Positions 1 to 8,310 of a DNA stretch of 64,000 nt are shown piece by piece. Both the position numbers and the translations under genes were made by a program. Position 1 is the first letter of the stretch. Every line of letters starts with the position of its first letter. This stretch comes from Streptomonospora nanhaiensis (GTDB lineage Bacteria; Actinomycetota; Actinomycetes; Streptosporangiales; Streptosporangiaceae), in the NCBI RefSeq assembly GCF_026642255.1, contig NZ_CP113264.1, positions 4,836,001 through 4,900,000 of the forward strand. Reading direction: 5' to 3'. The notes below the pieces were generated by a model. The model did not search any database. It was not told where the DNA came from and was given only the letters and a program-made list of their open reading frames with translations.

Positions 1-373
1 ACGGCCGCATGCCCATGAGCGTCAGCGCCTGGGAGAGACCGAGGAGCACCACGATGGCCACCCCCACCACGATCAGCACCCCGAGGCTCCGCGGACCTGC
101 CGTGCGGCTGATCGCCAGTCCGGTCCGCTTCTGGTAGGCGAGCACCAGGAAGATCAGCGAGACGCTTCCCGCGACGACGACCATGCTCTGCACGAACGGC
201 GTGGGGGCCGCAGGAGAGGCCACGAAGGCGGTGGTGATGGCCGCGAGCGCCGGATAGAACCAGGGCGGCGTGACGATGTGGTCCGCCAGCGTCGAGCGGT
301 CGGCGTTCAGCGTGTCGAGGGCCTCCCGGGCGGCGTCGGGGGTCCTGTCGTGGGGCGACTCATGACTTTCCAT
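1..373 (-). CDS. Membrane protein, 3' end beyond window
   Basis: Reading on the minus strand from the ATG at 371-373, the product starts MESHESPHDRTPDAAREAL and runs 124 residues to the window edge without a stop. After a hydrophilic first 35 residues there are three hydrophobic stretches (around residues 38-55, 60-78 and 95-115). It is probably a small integral membrane protein. I do not recognise the family with certainty; such proteins often sit beside winged-helix regulators in actinomycetes, but the downstream neighbour is not visible. A repeated 8-mer upstream suggests regulated transcription. Confidence 0.6.
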   Translation of the reverse strand, partial: MESHESPHDRTPDAAREALDTLNADRSTLADHIVTPPWFYPALAAITTAFVASPAAPTPFVQSMVVVAGSVSLIFLVLAYQKRTGLAISRTAGPRSLGVLIVVGVAIVVLLGLSQALTLMGMRP

Positions 374-374
374 G

Positions 375-406
375 GAGTTAAGTGTTTCACTTGCCTTCGA
401 GTTAAG
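375..406. promoter_or_regulatory. Direct repeat upstream of membrane protein gene
   Basis: The 8-mer GAGTTAAG occurs at 375-382 and again at 399-406, 24 bp apart, directly upstream of the minus-strand ATG at 373 in an unusually A+T-rich stretch. The spacing is close to two helical turns. This would fit an operator for an unseen regulator, possibly overlapping the promoter. Evidence is the repeat only. Confidence 0.35.
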
Positions 407-487
407 CAAAGTGACGATGGACTCAGACCGCCCGCTCCCGCCTCCTCGACACCTGGGAGCGCACTCCTTGGGGCATGGTCCTCGCGT

Positions 488-1237
488 CTAGATCTGGCAG
501 GCGTGCCGGTACAGAAGGGCCTCCGCGAGGTTCAACCGGCGGTCGCTCTCGTCGCGGAGGGGAGGAAGAATGAGCGTGGTGATGCCCAGCGCCACGGCAC
601 CGCCGTCATGGGTGTGCCGGTCGCCGACCATCAGCGCCTCGTCGGGGCGGGCGCCCGCCATGCTGAGCGCGGCCTCGAACAGACGCGGGTCGGGCTTCTC
701 GGCCCCCTGTTCACAGGAGAGCGCGTAGGCGTCCACGTACGCGCCGAGGCCCGCGGACTCGAACCTGGGACGTATGTCGACGTGGATGTCGCTGACGATG
801 ACGGTTCGGACACCGGAGGCTCGGGCGCGGGCGAGGAACGGGAGGGCGTCCTCCGCGAAGCGGTCGTGTCCGGGGTCGGATTCCACCCGGTAGAGCGCCT
901 CGGCGAGCTCGTGGTCGAGCCCCGCGTCGGCCAGGACCTCCATGAAGACGCGCCGGTGCAGGGCCGGATCCGCGTCCATACCGGGGCTGAGCAGGCGTTT
1001 GTCGGCGTTCACCGCGTCGAGGCGCTCGAGGATCGGGGCGGCGTCGACCGGGGAGGCCGAACGCCCGACCTCTTCGAGAGCGGTGGTGATCCACTGCTCC
1101 GGGCTCAGGGTCACGGCCAGGGTGCCGCGCCAGTCCACCAGCACCGCGGTGAAGGCGCCCGCACGCTCGTCGGTCCTGTGGTCGGTGGAGGAAGGGAAGG
1201 GCTCCTGCGGCGGAGGGTTCGCCGACACGTCGCGCAT
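488..1237 (-). CDS. HAD-superfamily hydrolase
   Basis: 249 residues with the HAD motif series in order: motif I as VLVDWRGTLA near residue 35, motif II as VIVSDIHVD, motif III lysine in EKPDPRLFEAA, and motif IV as MVGDRHTHDGG. The cap region lies between motifs I and II, as in subfamily I enzymes. The second acidic residue of motif I (DxD), used as general acid/base by phosphatases, is Arg here (DWRGT). The enzyme may therefore not be a simple phosphatase; phosphonatases (DWAGT) and dehalogenases also lack it. Substrate unknown. It is monocistronic on the minus strand, with about 200 bp free upstream. Confidence 0.85.
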   Translation of the reverse strand: MRDVSANPPPQEPFPSSTDHRTDERAGAFTAVLVDWRGTLAVTLSPEQWITTALEEVGRSASPVDAAPILERLDAVNADKRLLSPGMDADPALHRRVFMEVLADAGLDHELAEALYRVESDPGHDRFAEDALPFLARARASGVRTVIVSDIHVDIRPRFESAGLGAYVDAYALSCEQGAEKPDPRLFEAALSMAGARPDEALMVGDRHTHDGGAVALGITTLILPPLRDESDRRLNLAEALLYRHACQI

Positions 1238-1439
1238 GCGGTCATCGTAGCGACGCCCCTTCTCGGCGTTCGGACACGGCGAGCGCGACGAGGACGGCGA
1301 ATCCGAGACGCGAGACTATCCCGAGCGGACGGATCCACATTCGCGCCGGCGTCCGCGTCCCCGGAAGGCCACCGGAACGCCTGCCGAACGGACAGCCGTG
1401 AAGCACGGTATCCGTCCGGCAGGGCCGCCCGAGATGGGT

Positions 1440-2372
1440 CTACGGCACGGTGTACCCGGCGGCGCGGAACACCTCGTACCACTCGGGCCGGGTCAGCGGT
1501 ATGTCCGAGCCCTGAGCCGCCGCGGTGACGCGTTCCGGCGTGGTGGTGCCGATGACCACCTGCATCCGCGCGGGGTGCCTGGTGATCCACGCGGTCGCGA
1601 TCGCGAGCGGCGGCACGTCGTACTTCGCCGCGATTCGGTCGATGACCGCGTTCAGCTCCGGGAAGCGCGGCGAGCCGAGGAACGGCCCGTCGAAGAAACC
1701 GGCCTGGAACGGGGACCACGCCTGCAGGGTGATGTCGTGCAGCCGGCAGTAGTCGACGAGGCCGTCGTCGCGGCTGACCGACTGCTCCAGCCCCTGCATG
1801 TTCGCGGCCACGCCCTGGGCGATGAGCGGCGCGTGCGTGATGGAGAGCTGCGCCTGGTTCGCCACGATCGGCTGCCTCACGTACCGGCGCAGCAGGTCGA
1901 TCTGTCTCGGCGTGTGGTTGGAGACGCCGAAGGCGCGCACCTTGCCGGCCTCGGCGAGGTCGTCGAACGCCCGCGCCACCTCCTCCGGCTCCACGAGGGC
2001 GTCCGGCCGGTGCAGCAGCAGGATGTCGATGTAGTCCGTGTCGAGGGCCTTCAGCGAACCGTGCACCGTCTCCATGAGGTGCTCGTAGGAGAAGTCGAAG
2101 TACGGGCCGTCGGTGACGATCCCGGCCTTGGTCTGGATCACCAGCTGTTCGCGCTCGGCAGGGCTCAGCCGCATCGCCTCGGCGAAGCGGCGCTCGCAGC
2201 CGTGCGGTTCGCTGCCGTAGATGTCGGCGTGGTCGAGGAACGCGATGCCCGCGTCGATCGCCGTGCGGACGAGGGTGCGTACCTCCTCGTCGGTCTTCTC
2301 CTGGATGCGCATCAGACCGAGCACCACGTTGGGTGCGGTGATCTTGGTGCCGGGCAGAGTGAAGGTCTTCAT
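1440..2372 (-). CDS. Aldo/keto reductase
   Basis: 310-residue NADPH-dependent aldo/keto reductase with a TIM-barrel pattern. The catalytic Asp and Tyr are in FLDHADIYG (residues 45-53), the Lys in VIQTKAG and the His in LLLHRPDA; the cofactor-binding strand VVIGTTTPERV is near the C-terminus. The start is the ATG preceded by AGGGAGTTGCGC; an in-frame upstream extension would have an unconvincing sequence. Length and motifs match YdhF/YajO-type oxidoreductases. The physiological substrate cannot be inferred. The adjacent gene is a regulator on the same strand, with 143 bp between them, so co-transcription is possible. Confidence 0.88.
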   Translation of the reverse strand: MKTFTLPGTKITAPNVVLGLMRIQEKTDEEVRTLVRTAIDAGIAFLDHADIYGSEPHGCERRFAEAMRLSPAEREQLVIQTKAGIVTDGPYFDFSYEHLMETVHGSLKALDTDYIDILLLHRPDALVEPEEVARAFDDLAEAGKVRAFGVSNHTPRQIDLLRRYVRQPIVANQAQLSITHAPLIAQGVAANMQGLEQSVSRDDGLVDYCRLHDITLQAWSPFQAGFFDGPFLGSPRFPELNAVIDRIAAKYDVPPLAIATAWITRHPARMQVVIGTTTPERVTAAAQGSDIPLTRPEWYEVFRAAGYTVP

Positions 2373-2515
2373 GCGCAACTCCCTATCACGGGCGGAAGGC
2401 GCAGTGCCGTGCCTGCGTGCGGTAGGACACGAGTGCCGCGCCGGAGCGCACGCGGCCGGGGCGGGCGGGTGGTGGGAGCTGTTCGCGAGGGACATGGCCT
2501 GACCCACGGAACCGC

Positions 2516-3598
2516 CTACCCGTGCCGGAGCGGGCACGAACCGGGACCGGGATCAGAACCCTGGACGTCGGGGTGGGGCACGGCCCCGCTGCGGCCTTCT
2601 GCGGTGACCACTCCCCCCTCGATCAGGGGCGTGAGGCCGTCGAGCAGGTGCTTCATGCCGAGCTCGAAGACCCCGTGCACGTCGGGCGGCCCCGAGATGC
2701 TGAACGTGAGCGGGTACCGGCCCTGTTCGGCGAGCCGGAGGAACTCCGGCCCCCGAGACCGCCACCAGTGCTCGGCGTCCATCCCGAACTCGTAGTCCTC
2801 CACCACCGCCCGCGTGGCCTGGAGGGCCATCCCCGAGGTGTAGGCGGACACGAAGGTGAGCACCGCCATGGCCTCGTCCGGTGAACGCCCCTGGGAGCTG
2901 ACGGCCCTCATCATCCACTCGGCGTTCTCCAGGAGCTGGGGGGACTGGACGGCTCCGGCGAGCATGGTCAGCCGAACGGTCCAGGGGTGCCTCCGGTAGA
3001 TGCCCCACTCCGTGCGGAGCGCCAGTTCGAGGGCTTCCCGCCAACCGGCCGGCGGTGGTTCGGGCAGTGCGTGCTCCGTGTAGACCTGGTCGATCATCGC
3101 CGTCACCAGCGCGTCCTTGTTCGCGACGTGGCGGTACAGGGCCATGGTGCTCACCCCCAGCTGGGTGGCGACCCTGCGCATGGACAGGCCCTCGATGCCC
3201 TCGGCGTCGGCGATGGTGATCGCGACCCGGACGATGGCCTCCCTGGTGAGGGCGGTGTCGGCGGCCGGGCGGCGTTCCGTCGGCTCTGGCCGACGCGGGC
3301 GTTCCGGCGGAATCCGGTATTCCCTCCGTCCCTGGGAGCCTCGTGGGTCCGGTGCGGAGTCCGGCTCCCTCTTCCGCACGAGAGTCCCCACCCCGCGCAC
3401 CCCTTCGACCAAGCCCTCCTGGCGCAGGGCCGCGAGCGCCTTGGTGGCGGTGGCCATGGCCACCCCCCACTCGCGCATGATCTCCCTCGTCGAGGGGACG
3501 CGGTCCCCCGGTCGCAGCTCCCCGGCGTCGATGCGCGCGCGGATGTCGGCGACGACGCGCGCGTAGGGCGGCAGCTCCTGTTTCGCAGTCGTGGACAT
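2516..3598 (-). CDS. GntR-TetR double-domain transcriptional regulator
   Basis: About 360 residues with two DNA-binding modules. Residues 10-75 are a GntR winged helix (VPSTREIMREWGVAMATATK). A charged Pro/Arg linker follows, then a TetR helix-turn-helix (AIVRVAITIADAEG, LGVSTMALYRHVANKDAL) near residues 118-165 and a TetR C-terminal ligand domain. ATG 3596-3598 is preferred because AGGGG lies 6 nt upstream; a GTG one codon earlier is possible. The gene is divergent from the DUF418 membrane protein gene. Two inverted copies of a 12-mer in the shared intergenic region are the likely binding sites, so it probably controls itself and that neighbour. Confidence 0.85.
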   Translation of the reverse strand: MSTTAKQELPPYARVVADIRARIDAGELRPGDRVPSTREIMREWGVAMATATKALAALRQEGLVEGVRGVGTLVRKREPDSAPDPRGSQGRREYRIPPERPRRPEPTERRPAADTALTREAIVRVAITIADAEGIEGLSMRRVATQLGVSTMALYRHVANKDALVTAMIDQVYTEHALPEPPPAGWREALELALRTEWGIYRRHPWTVRLTMLAGAVQSPQLLENAEWMMRAVSSQGRSPDEAMAVLTFVSAYTSGMALQATRAVVEDYEFGMDAEHWWRSRGPEFLRLAEQGRYPLTFSISGPPDVHGVFELGMKHLLDGLTPLIEGGVVTAEGRSGAVPHPDVQGSDPGPGSCPLRHG

Positions 3599-3634
3599 CA
3601 CAGACCCCTCGATCCTTCTCCGTTTGCCCAGAGT

Positions 3635-3722
3635 GTACTAGTGCACGACGGAACATCGAGCACCTCGACAAAAACGCCAGGGCGATCCGAGAAGCCCTTC
3701 AACTCCCCTAGTGCACTAGTAC
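3635..3722. promoter_or_regulatory. Paired operators of the divergent GntR-TetR / DUF418 promoters
   Basis: GTACTAGTGCAC at 3635-3646 and its exact reverse complement GTGCACTAGTAC at 3711-3722 sit 76 bp apart, about seven helical turns. Each copy contains a self-palindromic core, and CTAGTGCACTAG (3709-3720) is a perfect 12-bp palindrome. They lie between the divergent starts at 3598 and 3865. This arrangement suits cooperative or looping repression by the adjacent dimeric regulator. Further TGTAC-type half-sites occur near 3778-3830. Confidence 0.6.
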
Positions 3723-3864
3723 TGTTGGACGAAAAAAGCCTTTCAATAGAGGGTTTCTTGAAGCCAGAGCGCGTGTACTCTGTACGCAAGGTGCACCACT
3801 CAGAGGCGTACACCTCAGCGCGTACACCGTCCCCCGGAAATCGACGGCCCTTTCGGAGGCCACC

Positions 3865-5070
3865 ATGACCCACACATCCACTGCCGGGCCCGGCACCGCG
3901 TCCGCCCCGGACCGACCGCTCCCGCTCGACCGCCGTTCCCTGGCCCCGGACCTGGCACGCGGCGTCATGCTGCTGTTCATCGCGCTCGCCCACACGCACC
4001 TGTTCACGGTGTTCATCGGCGGACCCGAGAACATCGCCACCGCCGCGGACCAGCTCACCGTCGCGGGCACGACCATGTTCGTCGACCTGCGCAGCTACCC
4101 CATGTTCGCGGCCCTGTTCGGCTACGGCCTGGCCCAGATCCACCGCCGCCGCAGCGAACAGGGATACGCCTGGCCCCGGACCCGCGGCCTCCTGCGCCGG
4201 CGCGGCCTGTGGCTGATCGTCTTCGGGCTGGCGCACACGGTGCTGCTCTTCCCTGCGGACATCCTGGCCGTGTACGGCCTGGTGACGCTGCTCCTGATGG
4301 GTGTTCTACGGCTGCGCGACCGGACCCTGGTGATCCTGGCGGCGCTCTGGCTCCCCGTGGCCGCCGCCGTCCACGCCCTGGTCGCCAGCGACAACGCCCT
4401 CACCGGCGGGGGCATGCCGCTGATGCCCGACGGGTTCGCGAACGAACTCCTCTTCCGCCTGACCCTGTTCGCGGTGCTGGCCGTGATCATGTTCATCAGC
4501 ACCCTCGTGCCGTTCATGATCGGCGTCCTGGCGGCCCGGCACCGGCTCCTGGAGCGGCCCCACGAACACCTGCGGCTGCTGCGCACGACCGCGTTCGTGG
4601 GCATCCCCCTGGCCGCGCTGGGCGGCCTCCCCCTGGCGCTGGACAAGGCGGGGGTGTGGACCGACGCCACCCCCGGGGACGTCCTGCTCACCAGCGGCCT
4701 GCACCAGGTGAGCGGTTACGCGGGCGCCCTGGGCTACGCGGCGCTCATCGGCCTGATCGCGGTCCGCTTCACCGGTCGCCAGGGGCCGGTGACCAACGCC
4801 CTGGCAGCGCTCGGACAGCGCTCCATGACCTTCTACCTGGCCCAGTCGGTGGCGTGGGCGGTGCTGTTCTCCTCCTACACGCTCGACGTGCACCTGACGT
4901 CGCCTGCCGTGGGCGTGGGTATCGCGGTGGCCGTGTGGCTGACCACGGTGCTGCTCGCCGACCTCATGCGCCGCCGGGGCATGCGCGGGCCGGCCGAGGT
5001 GGCGCTGCGCCGCCTTACCTACGGGGGCGGAGCTGGCACCGGCGGAAGCAGGGGAAGCGGTCGCGGGTAG
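3865..5070 (+). CDS. DUF418 family membrane protein
   Basis: 401 residues. The pattern LAPDLARGVMLLFIALAHTHL near the N-terminus, followed by about nine hydrophobic helices and a C-terminal segment with GQRSMTFYLAQS, is typical of DUF418 (PF04235) integral membrane proteins, which resemble acyltransferase-3-like transporters or enzymes. The function is not established. The ATG has GGAGG five nt upstream. It is divergent from the GntR-TetR regulator, with paired operators between them, so expression is probably inducible. A 14-bp perfect hairpin follows the stop codon. Confidence 0.85.
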   Translation: MTHTSTAGPGTASAPDRPLPLDRRSLAPDLARGVMLLFIALAHTHLFTVFIGGPENIATAADQLTVAGTTMFVDLRSYPMFAALFGYGLAQIHRRRSEQGYAWPRTRGLLRRRGLWLIVFGLAHTVLLFPADILAVYGLVTLLLMGVLRLRDRTLVILAALWLPVAAAVHALVASDNALTGGGMPLMPDGFANELLFRLTLFAVLAVIMFISTLVPFMIGVLAARHRLLERPHEHLRLLRTTAFVGIPLAALGGLPLALDKAGVWTDATPGDVLLTSGLHQVSGYAGALGYAALIGLIAVRFTGRQGPVTNALAALGQRSMTFYLAQSVAWAVLFSSYTLDVHLTSPAVGVGIAVAVWLTTVLLADLMRRRGMRGPAEVALRRLTYGGGAGTGGSRGSGRG

Positions 5071-5076
5071 GCGGTG

Positions 5077-5122
5077 GTCGCCCCCGCCAGGCGCCCAGAC
5101 CGGCGCGTCTGGCGGGGGCGAC
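5077..5122 (+). terminator. Hairpin terminator after DUF418 gene
   Basis: Perfect 14-bp inverted repeat, GTCGCCCCCGCCAG at 5077-5090 and CTGGCGGGGGCGAC at 5109-5122, seven bases after the stop codon. There is no U-tract, as is common in high-GC actinomycetes. The rest of 5123-5362 holds no convincing gene. Confidence 0.7.
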
Positions 5123-5362
5123 GGGCGCGCATTGGCCATCGACCGGTCGGAGGGGCGGTGAGAGTTCACCACCCGGCTCTGCACCGCTCCGCCCGGCTAC
5201 TGCTCTCGGGCCGCCTCGCCCCTCCTAGCTTCGTGAGGGTCGGGCCGCCCGGACGGTCCTCACGGCTTTCCCGCTCAACCCGCACAGTCGGATCGAGTAC
5301 TGCGTGGGTCGAGAAGGCTGGGGACCGTCCTCGCGGGAGCGGGGATCACCCAGCTGGGAAAA

Positions 5363-5752
5363 TTAGCACTTCGTCATTCCAGCGGGGGGATCGACCGAGG
5401 TGAAGACATATTCAGCGGGAACGTTTCCCCACCTTCCATACATGTCCCCGTTGGTCCAATACCACACATTGTTCCCGCCGTTATGCCGGTCTCCACGCCC
5501 CCAGCACAGGAAAACGCTTTGCGTTGTTTCGATATAGTCGCGAACTTCACTGTCATAGCTTCGCGTGGCGTACAACGGAGCACCCCCGTAGTTGCCACAG
5601 TAGAGCTTGCCGTTGCTGCGAACCTCACATCTCGCCGCAGCCTGGACGCGATCGGTCGTCGATTCCGCAGCGAGAGCCAACGATGCCGGCGACAACAAGG
5701 TGGACGCCGCAGCCAGCGCCACCGTCGCGACTGAAATCCGCTTCATGCTCAT
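5363..5752 (-). CDS. Small secreted cysteine-containing protein
   Basis: 129 residues starting MSMKRISVATVALAAAS. A positively charged start, hydrophobic core and LALAAES cleavage region form a clear Sec signal peptide of about 30 residues. The mature part is about 100 residues with four Cys (RCEV, YCGN, LCWG and the C-terminal TKC), so two disulfides are plausible, and is rich in Gly, Tyr, Trp and Asn. I do not recognise a named family; similar small exported proteins are common in actinomycetes. Codons are less GC-biased than in neighbouring genes. An in-frame upstream ATG at 5812 exists but would precede the signal peptide unnaturally. Confidence 0.7.
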   Translation of the reverse strand: MSMKRISVATVALAAASTLLSPASLALAAESTTDRVQAAARCEVRSNGKLYCGNYGGAPLYATRSYDSEVRDYIETTQSVFLCWGRGDRHNGGNNVWYWTNGDMYGRWGNVPAEYVFTSVDPPAGMTKC

Positions 5753-5801
5753 GAGAGACTTCAAGAGAACTTCCTCAACAAAAGAACCATGTGAATCGCC
5801 T

Positions 5802-5826
5802 TCCCATTCCATTCCCAGGAATGGGA
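5802..5826. promoter_or_regulatory. Inverted repeat upstream of secreted protein gene
   Basis: TCCCATTCC (5802-5810) and GGAATGGGA (5818-5826) form a perfect 9-bp inverted repeat with a 7-nt loop, 50-75 bp upstream of the minus-strand start. It could be an operator or a 5' UTR hairpin of the secreted-protein gene. Confidence 0.4.
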
Positions 5827-5930
5827 GTACCTACAGTCAGGCTAGGGAGGCGCTTCGCACGTCGCAATACATTTCAGCCGTGGCCGAAATAGCCACCTCA
5901 GAAGCCTGTGGCCGTGCAGCTGGACCGCCA

Positions 5931-7361
5931 CAGCCGGTTCTGGCTACGCGGGGAGCAGTCGCCGGTCGCGATCACTTCGCGGGTGCGGGAGGGTCCATCC
6001 CCGCGTGCGCGGGGAGCAGAGGTGCGCGATCTCGTCGGCGTTGTCCTTGAGGGGTCCATCCCCGCGTGCGCGGGGAGCAGTGGTCCAGGCGGGCGGGGTC
6101 CACGCCCCACAGGGGTCCATCCCCGCGTGCGCGGGGAGCAGTTCGCGAGTCTGCTCGGTTCCCGATCGACGTCGGGTCCATCCCCGCGTGCGCGGGGAGC
6201 AGGCAATCGCCCCGGAGATCCCCTCCCTTTGCGGGGGTCCATCCCCGCGTGCGCGGGGAGCAGGAGCACCCGGGCCCGCTCGTCGGCGAGGGACCGGGTC
6301 CATCCCCGCGTGCGCGGGGAGCAGGGGCGGTCGGCCAGTCCCACCGCCAGGCGCAGGGGTCCATCCCCGCGTGCGCGGGGAGCAGCGGGGCCTCGACGGC
6401 GGCCAGGGTCGGGGGCGGGGTCCATCCCCGCGTGCGCGGGGAGCAGCTCCGCGTCCCGGCGAATCTTCGCGAGCTTCAGGGTCCATCCCCGCGTGCGCGG
6501 GGAGCAGGCGCCTGCGGAGAATGGCGGCGTCCCGGGCCCGGGTCCATCCCCGCGTGCGCGGGGAGCAGGCCGCCGCCTCCCGGACGTGGGGCTCGCTGAA
6601 GGGTCCATCCCCGCGTGCGCGGGGAGCAGGAAGCACCGTGAGCGCGCGAAGCCCTAGCCCGAGGTCCATCCCCGCGTGCGCGGGGAGCAGCCGCTGGAGG
6701 TCGCGCAAGGCCTCCTCGAGCAGGGTCCATCCCCGCGTGCGCGGGGAGCAGCGTGGACCACCATCATCAAACCGACGTTCGCGGGGTCCATCCCCGCGTG
6801 CGCGGGGAGCAGCTCGAGCTCGGTGGCCGCCGGGGCGGTACCGAGGGTCCATCCCCGCGTGCGCGGGGAGCAGGTCGTCCGTGAGTCGCCCCTGGACTGG
6901 GTGAAGGGTCCATCCCCGCGTGCGCGGGGAGCAGCCGCCGCTCGGCCCCGGCGAGTAGGAGGTCCGAGGTCCATCCCCGCGTGCGCGGGGAGCAGAGAGT
7001 AGGGAGCACCGCCCCCGCCGGGGGTGCGGGTCCATCCCCGCGTGCGCGGGGAGCAGGCCGTGGCCGCCGCCCCCACGCTGGCAACGATGGGTCCATCCCC
7101 GCGTGCGCGGGGAGCAGCGACGATGAGAATTCCTACGATTCAGGTTCGCGGGTCCATCCCCGCGTGCGCGGGGAGCAGCCCGCCCCGGCCGGGCTGCCGC
7201 TCCGGCCGCGGGGTCCATCCCCGCGTGCGCGGGGAGCAGCTCCTCGACCAGATGGACGAACCGCACTTGGTGGGTCCATCCCCGCGTGCGCGGGGAGCAG
7301 CGTCCGCCGCGCTGACCGATCAGTTCCACGATGGGTCCATCCCCGCGTGCGCGGGGAGCAG
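5931..7361 (-). CRISPR. CRISPR array 1, type I-E-like, 23 intact repeats
   Basis: There are 23 intact 28-nt repeats with an exact 61-bp period from 5992 to 7361 (plus-strand form begins GGTCCATCCCCGCG and ends GCGGGGAGCAG). A decayed repeat at about 5931-5958 retains only ACGCGGGGAGCAG. This gives 22 spacers between intact repeats plus one next to the decayed copy, 32-33 nt each. The palindromic CCCCGCG/CGCGGGG stem and 28/33-nt geometry are typical of I-E repeats in actinomycetes. The decayed end is at low coordinates and the leader-like sequence at high coordinates, so transcription is leftwards. No cas gene is in the window. Translated open frames through the array are artefacts. Confidence 0.97.
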
Positions 7362-7440
7362 ACTCGATGACCTGGCAACTTACCAGCGGCAAGCAGCCGA
7401 TTTTGCAACTTCTCGAGAAACAGTCACAAGCAACAAAAGC
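7362..7440 (-). promoter_or_regulatory. CRISPR array 1 leader
   Basis: An A+T-rich region abutting the last repeat. The block ACTTACCAGCGGCAAGCAG (7378-7396) and a TTTTGCAACTTCT block (7401-7413) recur at the same distance from the ends of arrays 2 and 3. This conservation marks the leader and the promoter/integration side, read on the minus strand. Confidence 0.8.
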
Positions 7441-7511
7441 CCCAAAAGGAATACCTGCGACGCCAGCCGACACAACGGATGCTCAACCTTCCCCCGAACC
7501 GACCGTAGATC

Positions 7512-8108
7512 TCAGGAAGCGCCCAATTCCTGAAGCCCCCGGAGAAGCAGCGCGACCAGCCTGCGCGGATCGTAGCGCGGGTCCCCGTCCGATCCGATGC
7601 AGAGGTTGCCGACGCCGCGCATCAGTTCGTAGGCCTGCACACCCGACCTGACCTCCCCCGCCTCGATCGCCGCGTCGAGCAACTGCTCGGCGACGGGCAG
7701 CAGGCGGTCGAGGAAGTACGTGTGGAGCGCGACGAAGCCGCTGCTGTCCGGTTGCGGCGCGTTCGCGAGTCCGTGCTTGGTGACGAGGAAGTCGACGAAC
7801 AGGTCGATCCACTGCCACAGAGCCTCGAACGGCGAGTCGGTCTCGGCCAACAGCCTCGGGCCGGCCTCCGCACAGGCTTCGACCTGGTGGCGGAAGACGG
7901 CGACCACGAGGTCCGCGCGCGTCGGGAAGTGGCGGTAGATCGTCCCCATCCCGACCCCCGCCTTGGCGGCGATCTCGCGGATCGGCGCGTCGACGCCCGA
8001 GACCACGAAGACCTCGGCCGCTGCGGCGAGGAGCTTCTGCTGGTTGCGCACCGCGTCGGCCCGCTTGCTCGGCCCCGCGGCCTTCCCTGCCTTGTCCGAT
8101 GCGGGCAT
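7512..8108 (-). CDS. TetR/AcrR family regulator
   Basis: 198 residues with an N-terminal TetR helix-turn-helix (LLAAAAEVFVVSGVDAPIRE, then AGVGMGTIYRHFPTRADL) at about residues 22-70 and a C-terminal helical ligand domain of the type found in SACE_7040-like or TetR_C_33 regulators. The ATG is preceded by GGAGGGCGT. It is divergent from an alpha/beta hydrolase gene, and the spacer between them carries palindromes suited to a TetR dimer. It is therefore the likely repressor of that hydrolase and of itself. Inducer unknown. Confidence 0.9.
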   Translation of the reverse strand: MPASDKAGKAAGPSKRADAVRNQQKLLAAAAEVFVVSGVDAPIREIAAKAGVGMGTIYRHFPTRADLVVAVFRHQVEACAEAGPRLLAETDSPFEALWQWIDLFVDFLVTKHGLANAPQPDSSGFVALHTYFLDRLLPVAEQLLDAAIEAGEVRSGVQAYELMRGVGNLCIGSDGDPRYDPRRLVALLLRGLQELGAS

Positions 8109-8161
8109 ACGCCCTCCTTCCTCCAGCCGCCAATGAAGCAGAGCAGTGTTCCACTTGCAAA

Positions 8162-8204
8162 ACGGAACAGCGCTCCGTATCGTAAGCGGAGCAACGTTCC
8201 GCTT
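8162..8204. promoter_or_regulatory. Tandem TetR-type operators
   Basis: ACGGA (8162-8166) pairs with TCCGT (8174-8178), and AAGCGGA (8184-8190) pairs with TCCGCTT (8198-8204). Both palindromes have 7-nt centres and lie between the divergent TetR and hydrolase genes. Sequence, spacing and context fit binding of two TetR dimers. Confidence 0.6.
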
Positions 8205-8310
8205 GTTTTCATCCTACGCCGGACGCCGCCCGGCCGCCCTCACACGCCACCGGCGCCACGAGAGCAGCAGCGAAGGCTTCCGGCACGAACCCCGAAAGAC
8301 AAGGCACACC

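Noticed and set aside
278..1528. 416-codon plus-strand frame over the HAD gene
   Set aside because: Antisense to a gene with the complete HAD motif series; no protein-family pattern.
5931..7473. Long open frames on both strands through CRISPR array 1 (repeating GSIPACAGS or RARGDGP peptides)
   Set aside because: They are translations of the 61-bp repeat-spacer unit; period and repeat palindrome explain them fully. The same applies to arrays 2 and 3.
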